DNA of 57,286 nucleotides from Bacteroidales bacterium (GCA_030524805.1 JAUNFY010000010.1:1-57286); one strand, 5' to 3'; shown: positions 35,877-45,538, numbered from the stretch's first letter. Program-made: numbers and translations. The notes: a model not told the origin generated them from the sequence alone.

Positions 35877-36801
35877 TGCGGCGCACATTTATTTCGACAA
35901 ACGGGCGCAATCCGCCATATTTTTCCAAAATCATATCCACCCCGAGCGGACCGCTGTAGCCGGCGAAAATCTCCTCCAGCACCTTTTTCTGCATCTCCAC
36001 CACTTTGTATATGTCAAGCCGGGAGGTCCGGTTGAAGAACACTTCAAGCATCGACTGCGACAATTCGGAATTAGACAGATACTTTCCGCGGTTGGACGTC
36101 TTGAAATGCGACAATCCGATGTATTCGGCTTTGCCATCTTTCAGCAACCATTCCGTAGCATAGTCGGCCACTCTCTCAGCAGGCGTTTCGGCCAGCACAC
36201 TTCCCTGCCGACGAATGATGCCATGACACCACTCGCCTACGGCCGTTTCCGTCATGTCCGCTCCCGTATTGATCACTCCCCTTCCGCTCGAACTCCACGG
36301 AGCTTTGAACCAGCAACCGGGCACACGGGCAGCAAACTGACGGCAATCTTCCTCGGAGAATAATTCCACCGGAAGATCCACCTTAGATTCATCATCGGCG
36401 CCTTCCATCAAGCTGTTCCATGCTGCATTGGCTGCTATGGTGGTGCGTCTGTGTGCCAGACGCCTGATATTGTCGATCGTAGCCATAGCGGGCAGATTTG
36501 CCTCGGGCACTCCATGCGAAGCCAACTTCACGGCAAGTGCTTTGTTCCATCCCCAGGGCTCGACGGTGAGATCCGGATGCTCCGAAAAGAGAGTCGGAAG
36601 CATGCTCCAATCCACTATCTCACATTGCGACTCCACGCCTCCGGCATCATCAACCAGGATGATATCGCCGGGCTCGGCCCAAAATCGTGGGAGGAGCTGA
36701 TTGGCATGCTTCATCTCCTCCACTACTGCCGGGGGTGTATAAAAAGACGCTCCCGAAGCGAGAGCGTATTCAGTTTCAGGATTGAAATAGAGCAACCTCA
36801 T
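35836..36801 (-). CDS. ATP-grasp-like protein of unknown function
   Basis: 321 residues, soluble. The C-terminal two thirds look like an ATP-grasp carboxylate-amine ligase: WFKAPWSSSGRGV (Lys and Gly-rich ATP loop, near residue 168), EWLLKDGKAEYIGLSHFKT, and the metal-binding end GPLGVDMILEK with FVEINVRRTMG. The N-terminus, LLYFNPETEYALASGASFYTPP, is unlike named families I know. Substrate unknown. The ATG at 36801 overlaps the rpoZ stop by one base, so it is coupled to rpoZ and bamD. It converges on folK with a 41-bp overlap. Confidence 0.75.
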   Translation of the reverse strand: MRLLYFNPETEYALASGASFYTPPAVVEEMKHANQLLPRFWAEPGDIILVDDAGGVESQCEIVDWSMLPTLFSEHPDLTVEPWGWNKALAVKLASHGVPEANLPAMATIDNIRRLAHRRTTIAANAAWNSLMEGADDESKVDLPVELFSEEDCRQFAARVPGCWFKAPWSSSGRGVINTGADMTETAVGEWCHGIIRRQGSVLAETPAERVADYATEWLLKDGKAEYIGLSHFKTSNRGKYLSNSELSQSMLEVFFNRTSRLDIYKVVEMQKKVLEEIFAGYSGPLGVDMILEKYGGLRPFVEINVRRTMGMVALDIQRRK

Positions 36802-37136
36802 CAATCGTCGAGCTTTTCTCTTTCCTTAAGGGGATTTGAAAAATAGAGTTTGTGCTCGAGATACTCCTGGGTGGCGATCAGAGTGGGTTTCGGGAGTTTC
36901 TCATAGAAACGGGAAATTTCTATCTGCTCACGGTTTTCAGAAACCTCTTCCATAGTATCGGTCGGAGTGAAGTCGGCGAGTTTCTTCTCCAGTTCCTTCT
37001 TCAGTTCCAGTGAAATCTGATTGGCACGTTTGCCAATGATGCATACGGTCTCGTATACATTGCCGGTCTGCTCTGCCATCGCGATCATGTCGCGGGTCAC
37101 AGTGGTGAGAGGTGCATTAGTTTTCTTATAGTCCAT
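36801..37136 (-). CDS. rpoZ: RNA polymerase omega subunit, Bacteroidota type
   Basis: Small subunit that helps RNA polymerase assemble. 111 residues from the ATG at 37136 (MDYKKTNAP); a second ATG four codons upstream (37148) abuts a hairpin and is less likely. The stretch TVTRDMIAMAEQTGNVYETV followed by IIGKRANQIS is the Rpb6/omega core, and the tail LPKPTLIATQEYLEHKLYF is typical of Bacteroidales members, which differ from the E. coli protein. Operon bamD-rpoZ-ATP-grasp. Confidence 0.88.
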   Translation of the reverse strand: MDYKKTNAPLTTVTRDMIAMAEQTGNVYETVCIIGKRANQISLELKKELEKKLADFTPTDTMEEVSENREQIEISRFYEKLPKPTLIATQEYLEHKLYFSNPLKEREKLDD

Positions 37137-37148
37137 ATTATAATACAT

Positions 37149-37173
37149 TTAAATTCCGGCACGCGGAATTTAA
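37149..37173 (-). promoter_or_regulatory. Hairpin just upstream of rpoZ
   Basis: A perfect 10-bp stem, TTAAATTCCG against CGGAATTTAA with a 5-nt loop, ends next to the ATG at 37148 and 12 bp before the preferred rpoZ start. It lies in the bamD-rpoZ gap. It may be a processing or attenuation element. Confidence 0.55.
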
Positions 37174-37213
37174 GGTTTATATGAGATATGTTGTTTGTCG
37201 GTTTAAATCAGCC

Positions 37214-38026
37214 TCAGTCGCGGATATGCTGCGAAGCAATGTTGAAGATTGATTGAGCCTCGGCGAGATTCTTCGATTCCGGATAGGCGTTGATGAAAGA
37301 ATAATATTCATCAATCACATCGCGGTATCGGTCTTCGCTCTTTTCCTCCACCGAATTCTTGGCTTCCTGATATTTTGCCTTCAATATCAGCATGTCGAAG
37401 TCTTCGCGATATTTGGAATAAGGATAATCCTTGATGGCATTTTTTGCAGTTATGATGCACGATTCGTAGTTATTGCCCAGATAAGTGCCGAGATTGTAGT
37501 AGAGTTGAGCGTTCTGCAACTGCTTGAGCGTCAGCTTATCCTGCATTTCAAATATCGCATTCTTGGCTATGCCGGCCTTATCGCTGTTGGGGAAATAATC
37601 AAGGAATGCTCCGAGCTCCTCGATGGCCTTGAGCGTGAAAGTCTGGTCAAGCTGAGGGTCGGGCGAGTCGAGATAGTAGCCGTAGCCGGAATAGAATCTC
37701 GCCAACTCCGCATATTTGCCGCGCGGATAGCGCTGATAATAGTTCTTGAAATATACAGCGGAATTAAGGTAATCTTTGTTTTCGAAATACGACATGGCAA
37801 GAATGAACGTGGCATCCTCTCCATTTTCCGTTCCGCGCATAGGCATCTGCAAATCCTGCAGAAGAGTGATCGCCTGCATGTATTTACGCTGCTCATACGC
37901 CTTCTTGGCATAATCGAACTTATATTGCATATCGGTGCTTTTCAGCACCTTATTGTACTCGCCGCATGATGTCATGCCCATAGCCATGACGCCGAGGCAG
38001 CAGAATATCCTGATTATCTTCTTCAT
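37214..38026 (-). CDS. bamD: Outer-membrane assembly lipoprotein BamD
   Basis: TPR-like lipoprotein of the BAM complex that inserts beta-barrels into the outer membrane. The lipoprotein signal ends in MTSC with Cys at about 21, then GEYNKVLKS. Helical repeats follow (YAKKAYEQRKYMQAITLLQDL, YFENKDYLNSAVYFKNYYQRYPRG, YPYSKYREDFDMLILKAKY). 270 residues is normal. First gene of bamD-rpoZ-ATP-grasp. Confidence 0.92.
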   Translation of the reverse strand: MKKIIRIFCCLGVMAMGMTSCGEYNKVLKSTDMQYKFDYAKKAYEQRKYMQAITLLQDLQMPMRGTENGEDATFILAMSYFENKDYLNSAVYFKNYYQRYPRGKYAELARFYSGYGYYLDSPDPQLDQTFTLKAIEELGAFLDYFPNSDKAGIAKNAIFEMQDKLTLKQLQNAQLYYNLGTYLGNNYESCIITAKNAIKDYPYSKYREDFDMLILKAKYQEAKNSVEEKSEDRYRDVIDEYYSFINAYPESKNLAEAQSIFNIASQHIRD

Positions 38027-38364
38027 TAAAAAAACACACGATTAAGAGGCGAAAACAATTTTTCGCACATTTAACACGCAAAATTAATAAAAAAATCCTT
38101 AACCAACACTATTTTGCCCCTAATAATAGGAGCGTTTCCGCCGATTTTTACATTTTTTAATACTTCGCCGACAGTCAGGATATGCGCTCCGGCTCAAAAA
38201 ATAGCCGGATGATACTTCATGTTTGCATAAAAATTATTAACTTTGCGAGAGATTTGACCATGTAGGCGCGTCCGATGCGGTCATGCCGGGAGATCAGCTG
38301 TTTTTGAGTCAAGACCATTGCGCCGCTCCCGGATATTTGGATTAATTGATACAACGGTAATTAT
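38027..38364. promoter_or_regulatory. Divergent bamD / PASTA-protein control region
   Basis: 338 bp. Minus strand: TTG (38104-38106), 17 bp, TAATTTTG (38079-38086), the likely bamD promoter. Plus strand: TAACTTTG at 38238-38245, the likely -7 box of the PASTA gene, with no clear -33. The predicted plus-strand leader of about 110 nt contains an inverted repeat, CCGGGAG (38286-38292) and CTCCCGG (38326-38332). Confidence 0.6.
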
Positions 38365-39087
38365 ATGAAAGGAAAAGGTTTCATATCGAAGCATCCGGTG
38401 CTCGCAAACATCATCATCATCGTGTTGGTGGCTCTTGCCGGCATCGGCATACTCTACTTTTCGTTCGCAATCTTCACCCACCACGGCGAGAGCATGGTGG
38501 TGCCGGGCGTGGAGCGGATGTCGTATTCCCAGGCCATAGAGATCCTTCATTCAAAAGGTCTGAAGGTGGATATACGCGACTCGCTCTATAAGGAAGATGA
38601 AAAACCGGGCTACGTGATAGAGCAATTTCCCAAGGCCAACTCAATCGTGAAGCCAGGAAGAAAGATTTTTCTTTATATCAATGCCGTTCACCCCAAGGAG
38701 GTGATCATAGATGACGACAACAATCCGCGCGAGGACGCCCTCAAATCCACCTCTTTCCGTCAGGGCCGCGCACGCCTTGAGGAGCTGGGATTCAAACGCA
38801 TCCGCGTCATCAAGATTCTCGGCGAGAATGACTGCATCTCGAAAATTTACGCCAACGGCAAAGTCGTGAAGAAGATGCAGAAAGTGCCGGTCAACGCCCA
38901 GATAGTGATGGAAGTGTTCGACGGCAATCTCGAAGCCATCCGCGACTCTCTCAGCATCGACCTCGACCCCGTATGCAACTATAACGACAGCGACACCGAC
39001 ATGGAAACATCCTCCGACGAGACTTATCCGGTAGAGAGCAACGAATCGTCGGAAAATGAATCGGAATCAAATGAATACTACTATTGA
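38365..39087 (+). CDS. Membrane-anchored PASTA-domain protein
   Basis: 240 residues with one transmembrane helix (about 14-37) and an extracytoplasmic part holding two PASTA-like units (about 46-107, VPGVERMSYSQAIEIL to KIFLYIN; about 128-188). The C-terminus is Ser/Glu/Asn-rich and ends in three Tyr. PASTA domains bind peptidoglycan fragments or act as spacers; here there is no kinase or penicillin-binding domain. The rluD gene overlaps its 3' end, which fits a conserved PASTA-rluD pairing in Bacteroidales. Confidence 0.82.
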   Translation: MKGKGFISKHPVLANIIIIVLVALAGIGILYFSFAIFTHHGESMVVPGVERMSYSQAIEILHSKGLKVDIRDSLYKEDEKPGYVIEQFPKANSIVKPGRKIFLYINAVHPKEVIIDDDNNPREDALKSTSFRQGRARLEELGFKRIRVIKILGENDCISKIYANGKVVKKMQKVPVNAQIVMEVFDGNLEAIRDSLSIDLDPVCNYNDSDTDMETSSDETYPVESNESSENESESNEYYY

Positions 39088-40219
39088 CGATAACTGCCTG
39101 GGCGAGGAGATGGAAGACGCCGGTTTTTCAGACCTGCAGCTCACGTCGCCCGATGAACCGGAAACCGAGGACTCAGTGGATGAGCCTTCATTCGTGACCG
39201 ACGACGGACGGGAACTGTATGAGCATTTCAGGTTTGAGGCCGACAAAGGACAACAGTTGCTGAGGGTCGACAAGTTTCTCGTAGACCGGATGACCAAGAC
39301 CTCGCGCAACCGGATTCAGCAGGCAGCTGACGCGGGATGTATCATTGTCAACGGCCGACCGGTGAAATCCAGCTATAAAGTGAAGCCACTCGATGTGGTA
39401 AGCATCGTGATGGACCGTCCCCGCTATGAATTCGAGATCATTCCGCAAGACATTCCGCTCGATGTGGTATACGAAGACCGCGATGTGATGGTGGTCAACA
39501 AACCTGCCGGACTGGTGGTACACCCCGGTCATGGCAATTATTCGGGCACTCTCGTCAACGCCCTAGCCTATTATTTCCGCGACAATCCCGACTATGATGT
39601 CTCCGATCCGCGCCTCGGGCTCGTGCACAGGATTGACAAAGACACCAGCGGACTGCTCGTGATTGCCAAGACCCCGGAAGCAAAGACCGATCTTGGCCTT
39701 CAGTTTTTCAACAAGACAACGCGCCGGGAATACGTGGCGCTCGTGTGGGGTGATTTCCCTGAAGATTCGGGCACTATTGTGGGCAACATTGCCAGAAATC
39801 CGAAAAACAAACTTCAGATGGCCGTTTTCTCCGATCCGGAAATAGGCAAACATGCCCTAACCCACTGGAGCGTGCTGGAGCGTTTCGGATATGTCACTGC
39901 AGTGAAATGCGTGCTCGAAACCGGCCGAACCCATCAGATAAGGGTCCACATGCTCTCGCAAGGACACCCCCTCTTCAACGACGCAAGATATGGAGGCGAC
40001 AGAATTTTGAAAGGCACCACCTTTGCCAAATATCGGCAGTTTGTGGAAAACTGCTTCAATATATGCCCGAGGCAGGCCCTCCACGCCAGGACCCTCGGTT
40101 TCCGGCATCCTGCCACCGGGCAGCAGATGGATTTCGAATGCCCGATACCGACCGATATGGAAGCTCTGCTTCAGAAATGGAGAGACTACTCCTCGCAAAG
40201 CGCTGCGGCAAAACAGTAA
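39056..40219 (+). CDS. rluD: RluD/RluA-family 23S rRNA pseudouridine synthase
   Basis: Converts uridine to pseudouridine in large-subunit rRNA. An N-terminal S4 RNA-binding domain (about residues 67-115, RVDKFLVDRM, SRNRIQQAADAGCIIVNG) precedes the catalytic domain with HRIDKDTSGLL (catalytic Asp about 194), NKPAGLVVHPG and ETGRTHQIRVH. An acidic 55-residue extension precedes S4. The ATG at 39056 overlaps the PASTA gene by 32 bp; an ATG at 39071 would reduce this to 17 bp. The exact target uridines are not shown by sequence. Confidence 0.9.
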   Translation: MNRNQMNTTIDDNCLGEEMEDAGFSDLQLTSPDEPETEDSVDEPSFVTDDGRELYEHFRFEADKGQQLLRVDKFLVDRMTKTSRNRIQQAADAGCIIVNGRPVKSSYKVKPLDVVSIVMDRPRYEFEIIPQDIPLDVVYEDRDVMVVNKPAGLVVHPGHGNYSGTLVNALAYYFRDNPDYDVSDPRLGLVHRIDKDTSGLLVIAKTPEAKTDLGLQFFNKTTRREYVALVWGDFPEDSGTIVGNIARNPKNKLQMAVFSDPEIGKHALTHWSVLERFGYVTAVKCVLETGRTHQIRVHMLSQGHPLFNDARYGGDRILKGTTFAKYRQFVENCFNICPRQALHARTLGFRHPATGQQMDFECPIPTDMEALLQKWRDYSSQSAAAKQ

Positions 40220-40244
40220 CAACAACCCGGAACATTCTACCGAA

Positions 40245-40829
40245 ATGCTTGATAATCTTAAGAAATACAGAATATTGCTCGCGAGCAAATCGCCGCGCCG
40301 AAAAGAACTTCTCGAGATGCTCGACATCCCGTTTGAAATCCACACGAAAGATGGCATCAATGAGTCATACCCCGCATCCCTCCCCGTAAGGGAAGTGGCT
40401 GAATATCTGTCGCGTCTGAAGGGGAAGGCTTATTCCGACGATATAGAGAGCAACGAACTCGTCATCACTGCCGACACGGTAGTTATTCTCGACGACAAGA
40501 TTTATGGCAAGCCACACAGCGAAGAGGAAGCCGTAGACATGCTGATGCAGCTGCAAGGGCGCACCCACACAGTGGCTACAGGAGTGACAATTGCCACGAA
40601 AGAGAAACTCGTGAGTTTTTCCACATTCACCGGCGTGTCTTTCGCACCTCTCGAGAGAGAGGAAGCCAGATGGTATGTAGAGAAATACCGTCCGCTCGAC
40701 AAGGCCGGTGCCTACGGCATACAGGAGTGGATTGGCTGCGCCGCTGTGGCCGGCATCGAGGGCAGTTTCTACAATGTAATGGGACTCCCGGTGCATCAAC
40801 TTTATAAAACCCTGAAGGAGGAGTTCTGA
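40245..40829 (+). CDS. maf: Maf-family nucleoside triphosphate pyrophosphatase
   Basis: House-cleaning pyrophosphatase acting on modified or pyrimidine nucleotides. Shows LLASKSPRRKELL at the N-terminus, the ITADTVVILDD catalytic Asp region, GKPHSEEEAVDML and DKAGAYGIQEW. The start is the ATG at 40245, 25 bp after rluD; upstream in-frame starts lie within the rluD gene. 194 residues is normal. Confidence 0.92.
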   Translation: MLDNLKKYRILLASKSPRRKELLEMLDIPFEIHTKDGINESYPASLPVREVAEYLSRLKGKAYSDDIESNELVITADTVVILDDKIYGKPHSEEEAVDMLMQLQGRTHTVATGVTIATKEKLVSFSTFTGVSFAPLEREEARWYVEKYRPLDKAGAYGIQEWIGCAAVAGIEGSFYNVMGLPVHQLYKTLKEEF

Positions 40830-40846
40830 CTCTACCCGCAACCGCA

Positions 40847-41554
40847 ATGAAGATTGAAGTCATAGGAAGGGGGAACGTCGGGAGCCAGTTTGCAAGGATA
40901 TTCGGTGTCACGCTTGTTCCGCCGCGCTCCCTCGAGGGGCTGAGCCGCGACGCCGACCTCTATATCATAGCAGTTAGCGACTCGGCAGTGGCGTCCGTAG
41001 CCGAGTCGATGCCTCAAGTCAAGGGTGTGGTGGTACACACCACGGGCAGCGTACCGATGGATGTGCTCGCTTCGGTCAGGTGCAAGGGGTATGGGGTGCT
41101 TTATCCGTTTCAGTCCATCAGCAAGAGCCGCCCCCTCCGGGCATCAGACATACCGCTCCTCATCGAGGCCGGCGACGACGCCACATTAGACTTCATTGCC
41201 ACCACAGCCGCAGATTTTGGTTTCAAGCAGGTGCAGCCTGCCGACAGCGAGATGCGCCGCAGGGTGCATCTCACGGGCATCTTCGCCAACAATTTCACCA
41301 ATGCCATGATCGGCATCAGCCAGAAATTGCTGTCGGAATGTGGTCTGGATCCTGATATCGTGACACCGCTTATCGCTGAAACCTTCGAGAAAATAAAGAC
41401 CATTCCGGCCAAAGAGGCTCAGACGGGTCCGGCTGCAAGAAACGACCAAGCTACAATAGAAAAGCACCTGCAGATGCTTGAAAGCCTCGGAATGCAGCAG
41501 GAAGCCAACATATACCGCCTGATATCGACCTACATCACCGACACCACCCGCTGA
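40847..41554 (+). CDS. Rossmann-fold DUF2520 protein
   Basis: 235 residues in two parts: an N-terminal dinucleotide-binding fold (IEVIGRGNVGSQFARIF, LYIIAVSDSAVASVAE, VVHTTGSVPMDVL) and a C-terminal all-helical DUF2520 part with the signature TGPAARNDQATIEKHL. The architecture resembles F420/NADP-type oxidoreductases, but no substrate is known. It follows maf by 17 bp. In many Bacteroidota a KdsC-type phosphatase gene lies with these two; none is here. Confidence 0.82.
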   Translation: MKIEVIGRGNVGSQFARIFGVTLVPPRSLEGLSRDADLYIIAVSDSAVASVAESMPQVKGVVVHTTGSVPMDVLASVRCKGYGVLYPFQSISKSRPLRASDIPLLIEAGDDATLDFIATTAADFGFKQVQPADSEMRRRVHLTGIFANNFTNAMIGISQKLLSECGLDPDIVTPLIAETFEKIKTIPAKEAQTGPAARNDQATIEKHLQMLESLGMQQEANIYRLISTYITDTTR

Positions 41555-41573
41555 CCGAACCTGCACAAGGAGG

Positions 41574-41677
41574 CACAACTCATTAAGAGGCAAGATTCAT
41601 TAAGAGGAAGGATTAAATAATAAGCAAGATTCATCAAGCGGCAAGATTCAATAAAGAATCAAGAATCATTAACGAAT
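41574..41677. repeat. Six-copy 17-18-bp degenerate tandem repeat
   Basis: Units begin at 41574, 41591, 41608, 41625, 41642 and 41660; the clearest is CAAGATTCATTAAGAGG. The first four are exactly 17 bp and the last two 18 bp. The array lies just after the DUF2520 stop codon and ends about 55 bp before the ROK promoter. Confidence 0.75.
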
Positions 41678-41731
41678 CGCAAAATGCGTAAAATTTCGGG
41701 GCGTTTTTATCAATAATTCGGAAATTATAGT

Positions 41732-41739
41732 TATCTTTG
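41732..41739 (+). promoter_or_regulatory. -7 box of the ROK kinase gene
   Basis: TATCTTTG is a full TAnnTTTG match. The -33 region is only a T-rich stretch at 41704-41708. The predicted leader is about 55 nt. Confidence 0.55.
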
Positions 41740-41800
41740 TAGTTGGAAACCGACAAGTCGGCAATTATCGCAACTAATAACCCCAAAAAACTCAATCACT

Positions 41801-42817
41801 ATGGCAAAGCCGTATGTATTGGGAATCGACATAGGTGGCACAAACACGGTGTTCGGCATCGTAGATGCTCGTGGTCAGGTCATCGCCAGCGATTCCATCA
41901 AGACTAAGAAGCATGCAGAATTTGACGACTACGTCGAGGAACTTCATGCCAGTATCGAACGTCTGCTCAAACTCAATGAGGCAGAAGACAAAATTCAGGG
42001 AATTGGCATCGGAGCTCCTAACGCCAATTACTATACGGGCGAAATCGTAAATCCGCCAAACCTCCCCTGGGGTCCGGTGATTCCTCTCGCTGAAAAAGTG
42101 AGCGAGGCCTTCAACGGCATTCCGGTTGCGGTCACCAACGACGCCAACGCTGCAGCCCTCGGCGAAATGACATACGGCGCGGCACGCGGCATGAACGACT
42201 TCATCATGATCACCCTCGGCACAGGTGTCGGTTCCGGTATCGTGATCAACGGCCGCATGGTCTATGGCCATGATGGCAACGCCGGCGAGCTCGGCCACCT
42301 CGTGATGAAACGCAACAACGGACGCATGTGTGGATGCGGACGCACCGGTTGCCTCGAGGCTTACTGCTCCGCTACAGGTGTGGCACGCACAGCCCGCGAA
42401 TTTCTCGAGATCCGCCAGGAGCCTTCACTGCTCCGCAACATAGATATCGAAGACATCACTTCGAAAGACGTTTATGATGCCGCGATTGCCGGCGACAAGA
42501 TTGCCAAGGATATTTTCGACTATACCGGCAAGATTCTCGGCGAGGCGTTCGCCGACATGGTGGCGTTCTCCTCTCCGCAGGCCATCATCCTCTTCGGCGG
42601 CCTTGCCAAGAGCGGCGAACTTCTGCTTAAGCCCCTCAAGGAGTCGTTTGACAAGAGCGTGATGCCCATCTTCCGCGGTAAAACCGAAATCCTCATCTCG
42701 CAGCTCAAGGAAAGCGATGCCGCCGTGCTCGGAGCATCCGCACTCGGTTGGGAGGCCAAACGCCGTCTGGATTCCCCCATACCTCCCGCACAGGAAACAG
42801 CTGCAACTCCGCAGTGA
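41801..42817 (+). CDS. ROK-family sugar kinase (probable glucokinase)
   Basis: Phosphorylates glucose or a related hexose with ATP. Has the DIGGTNTVFGIVD phosphate loop, catalytic Asp in VTNDANAAALGE, ITLGTGVGSGIV, and the ROK zinc motif CGCGRTGCLEAY preceded by GHLV. 338 residues is normal. Glucose is the usual substrate of this subgroup, but related ROK kinases act on other sugars. It has its own promoter and ends at a strong bidirectional terminator. Confidence 0.88.
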   Translation: MAKPYVLGIDIGGTNTVFGIVDARGQVIASDSIKTKKHAEFDDYVEELHASIERLLKLNEAEDKIQGIGIGAPNANYYTGEIVNPPNLPWGPVIPLAEKVSEAFNGIPVAVTNDANAAALGEMTYGAARGMNDFIMITLGTGVGSGIVINGRMVYGHDGNAGELGHLVMKRNNGRMCGCGRTGCLEAYCSATGVARTAREFLEIRQEPSLLRNIDIEDITSKDVYDAAIAGDKIAKDIFDYTGKILGEAFADMVAFSSPQAIILFGGLAKSGELLLKPLKESFDKSVMPIFRGKTEILISQLKESDAAVLGASALGWEAKRRLDSPIPPAQETAATPQ

Positions 42818-42863
42818 TGACAAAATGCTGACAATGAAGTTGTTTAAACTTCATTACAACATC

Positions 42864-42897
42864 AAAAAAAGAGGATTCGCTTGAATCCTCTTTTTTT
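42864..42897. terminator. Bidirectional terminator between the ROK kinase and clpB
   Basis: A perfect 15-bp stem with a 4-nt loop: seven A plus GAGGATTC (42864-42878) against GAATCCTC plus seven T (42883-42897). The A- and T-runs make it work for both converging genes. Confidence 0.92.
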
Positions 42898-42940
42898 ATT
42901 CACCTTCATGCCTTTGAGGCAGAAGCTTCACCTTTCAGTA

Positions 42941-45538
42941 TCAGTTGCGGAAGACAAGTTCGCCATCCTTCACATCAATCACGATGGGATGCTCGCGGTT
43001 CACTTTCTGAGCAAGGATATCTTTCGCCAACTGATTGAGTACCAGACGCTGGATGGTTCGTTTTACAGGACGTGCACCAAATTCAGGGTCATATCCGTCT
43101 TCGGCCAGCAGGGCCATAGCAGGTTTGGTGACTTCAAGTTTCACGCCGTTGGATGCAAGCATCTTCTGCACTGAACGTACCTGAATGCCTACGATTTCCT
43201 CTATCTCCTTCTTGTTGAGCGGAGTGAACATCACAATCTCATCAATACGGTTGAGGAATTCCGGACGTATCTTCATCTTCAGGAGGTCCATGACATCCTG
43301 ACGGGTCTTGTAGATAATGTCCTGGCGCTCCTTGTCAGATTTCTCGTCGAGATCCTTGAATGCCTCGCGGATGATCGGGCTGCCTTCATTCGACGTCATT
43401 ATTATGATCGTGTTCTTGAAGTTGATGAAACGTCCCTTGTTGTCAGTCAGCCGTCCGTCGTCGAGCACCTGCAGAAGGATGTTGAACACATCCGGATTTG
43501 CCTTCTCGATCTCATCAAACAGCACCACACTGTAGGGTTTGCGGCGCACAGCCTCAGTAAGCTGACCGCCCTCTTCATAACCAACGTATCCCGGAGGCGC
43601 TCCGACGAGCCTGCTCACCGAGTGCTTCTCCATATACTCCGACATGTCGATACGTGTCATCATGTCTTCATCATCGAAAAGATATTCGGCAAGGGCCTTT
43701 GCCAACTCGGTCTTTCCGACACCGGTGGTGCCGAGGAAGATAAACGAGCCCAGCGGACGTCGAGGATCGTTGAGTCCGGCACGCGAGCGGCGAACTGCCT
43801 CGCTCACGGCACGGATGGCATCGTCCTGCCCCACTACCCTCTTGTGGAGTTCCTCCTCAAGATGCAGCAGTTTTTCCTTCTCGCTCTGGGCCATTTTCTT
43901 CACAGGAATGCCGGTCCAACGGCTTACAATCTCGGCGATATCCTCAGCATCCACTTCCTCCTTGATCATGGCGCTGTCGCCCTGAAGTTCACGAAGTTTC
44001 TGCTGAGTGGCCTCAATCTCGTCGGTCTTCTGCTTGATTTTGGAGTATCTGATTTCCGCCACCTTTGCATAATCGCCTTCCCGCTCCGCACGTTCGGCCT
44101 CGTGATTGAGCTGCTCGATATCGATCTTGTTCTGCTGAATCTTGTCGATCTCGTTTTTCTCAGCCTTCCATTTGGCCCGCAGCGAGCTTTGGGTGTCGCG
44201 GATATTCGCGAGTTCCTCGTCTATTTCCTTCAAGCGATATTTGTTGTCCTCGCGCTTGAGGGCCTCTCGCTCGATCTCGAGCTGCTGTATCTTGCGGGTG
44301 GCGTCGTCAAGAGCCTGAGGCATCGAGTCCATCTCAAGCCGGAGCTTCGATGCAGCCTCGTCGATAAGGTCGATAGCCTTGTCGGGGAGGAAACGGTCGG
44401 TGATGTATCTGACGCTGAGCTGCACTGCCGCTATGATAGCCTCGTCCATGATACGCACCTTGTGGTGGTTTTCATATCTTTCCTTCAGACCGCGGAGGAT
44501 GGAGATGGCAGCCAGTTCATCCGGCTCATCCACCATCACTTTCTGGAAACGGCGTTCAAGAGCCTTGTCTTTCTCAAAATATTTCTGGAATTCGTCGAGG
44601 GTGGTGGCGCCGATACTCCTGAGTTCACCGCGCGCAAGCGCAGGCTTGAGGATATTGGCCGCATCCATCGCGCCCTCGCCTTTACCGGCACCCACGAGGG
44701 TGTGGATCTCATCAATGAAAAGAATTATCTCGCCATCGCTTTGGGTCACTTCGTTGACGATGGCTTTCAGCCTCTCCTCAAACTCACCCTTATATTTGGC
44801 ACCTGCCACAAGGGCACCCATGTCGAGTGAGAAAATCTGTTTCGATTTCAGATTCTCAGGCACGTCGCCGCGAACGATACGCTGCGCGAGACCTTCGGCA
44901 ATGGCTGTCTTACCGGTACCCGGCTCACCAACCAGCATAGGATTGTTTTTCGTGCGTCGCGACAGGATCTGAAGCACCCTGCGGATCTCTTCATCACGCC
45001 CTATCACGGGATCGAGTTTGCCATTTCTGGCACGGTCGTTAAGGTTGATGGCATATTTGCTTAGCGCCTGATACGATTCCTCGGCACTCTGTCCCGTCAC
45101 CTTGTTGCCTTTCCTGAGCTCAAGGATGGCGGCCTCGAGTCCCTGCTCGGTGACTCCGGCATCTTTCAATATGCGCGACGCATTGCATTTCGTCTGCAAA
45201 ATACCCATCAGCATAGCCTCCACCGACACGTACTCATCGCCGTTTTTCTTCGAGAAGTCCTGCGCCTTGCGCATCGCCTCGTTTGAATCGCGGCTGAGCA
45301 CCACGTCGCCACCGGTGACTTTGGGCAACGACTTGATGTCGTTTTCTATGGCCATATTCACGGCATTGAGGTTCGCCCCGAGTTTCTGGAATACGAAATT
45401 AACGATGGTCTCCCCTTCCGTTATGATGGCCTTCAGGATATGGACAGGTTCAATCTGCTGCTGTCCGGCTTGCTGCGTATAGTCGATCGCTTTCTGGATT
45501 ACCTCCTGCGACTTGATAGTGAAATTGTTAAAATTCAT
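42941..45538 (-). CDS. clpB: Disaggregase ClpB (Hsp100)
   Basis: Hexameric AAA+ chaperone that pulls proteins out of aggregates together with DnaK. Clp N-domain repeats (about 1-145), first AAA+ module with [13 protein letters not shown], a long coiled-coil middle domain rich in Glu/Lys (about 410-520), and the second AAA+ module with [14 protein letters not shown], then the C-terminal lid. 865 residues is full length. It has no ClpP-binding loop evident, as expected for ClpB. dnaK lies 14 kb away on the same strand. Confidence 0.97.
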   Translation of the reverse strand: MNFNNFTIKSQEVIQKAIDYTQQAGQQQIEPVHILKAIITEGETIVNFVFQKLGANLNAVNMAIENDIKSLPKVTGGDVVLSRDSNEAMRKAQDFSKKNGDEYVSVEAMLMGILQTKCNASRILKDAGVTEQGLEAAILELRKGNKVTGQSAEESYQALSKYAINLNDRARNGKLDPVIGRDEEIRRVLQILSRRTKNNPMLVGEPGTGKTAIAEGLAQRIVRGDVPENLKSKQIFSLDMGALVAGAKYKGEFEERLKAIVNEVTQSDGEIILFIDEIHTLVGAGKGEGAMDAANILKPALARGELRSIGATTLDEFQKYFEKDKALERRFQKVMVDEPDELAAISILRGLKERYENHHKVRIMDEAIIAAVQLSVRYITDRFLPDKAIDLIDEAASKLRLEMDSMPQALDDATRKIQQLEIEREALKREDNKYRLKEIDEELANIRDTQSSLRAKWKAEKNEIDKIQQNKIDIEQLNHEAERAEREGDYAKVAEIRYSKIKQKTDEIEATQQKLRELQGDSAMIKEEVDAEDIAEIVSRWTGIPVKKMAQSEKEKLLHLEEELHKRVVGQDDAIRAVSEAVRRSRAGLNDPRRPLGSFIFLGTTGVGKTELAKALAEYLFDDEDMMTRIDMSEYMEKHSVSRLVGAPPGYVGYEEGGQLTEAVRRKPYSVVLFDEIEKANPDVFNILLQVLDDGRLTDNKGRFINFKNTIIIMTSNEGSPIIREAFKDLDEKSDKERQDIIYKTRQDVMDLLKMKIRPEFLNRIDEIVMFTPLNKKEIEEIVGIQVRSVQKMLASNGVKLEVTKPAMALLAEDGYDPEFGARPVKRTIQRLVLNQLAKDILAQKVNREHPIVIDVKDGELVFRN

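Noticed and set aside
43622-44830. 402-codon frame opposite clpB
   Set aside because: Shadow of the clpB coiled-coil and AAA+ codons; no independent evidence.
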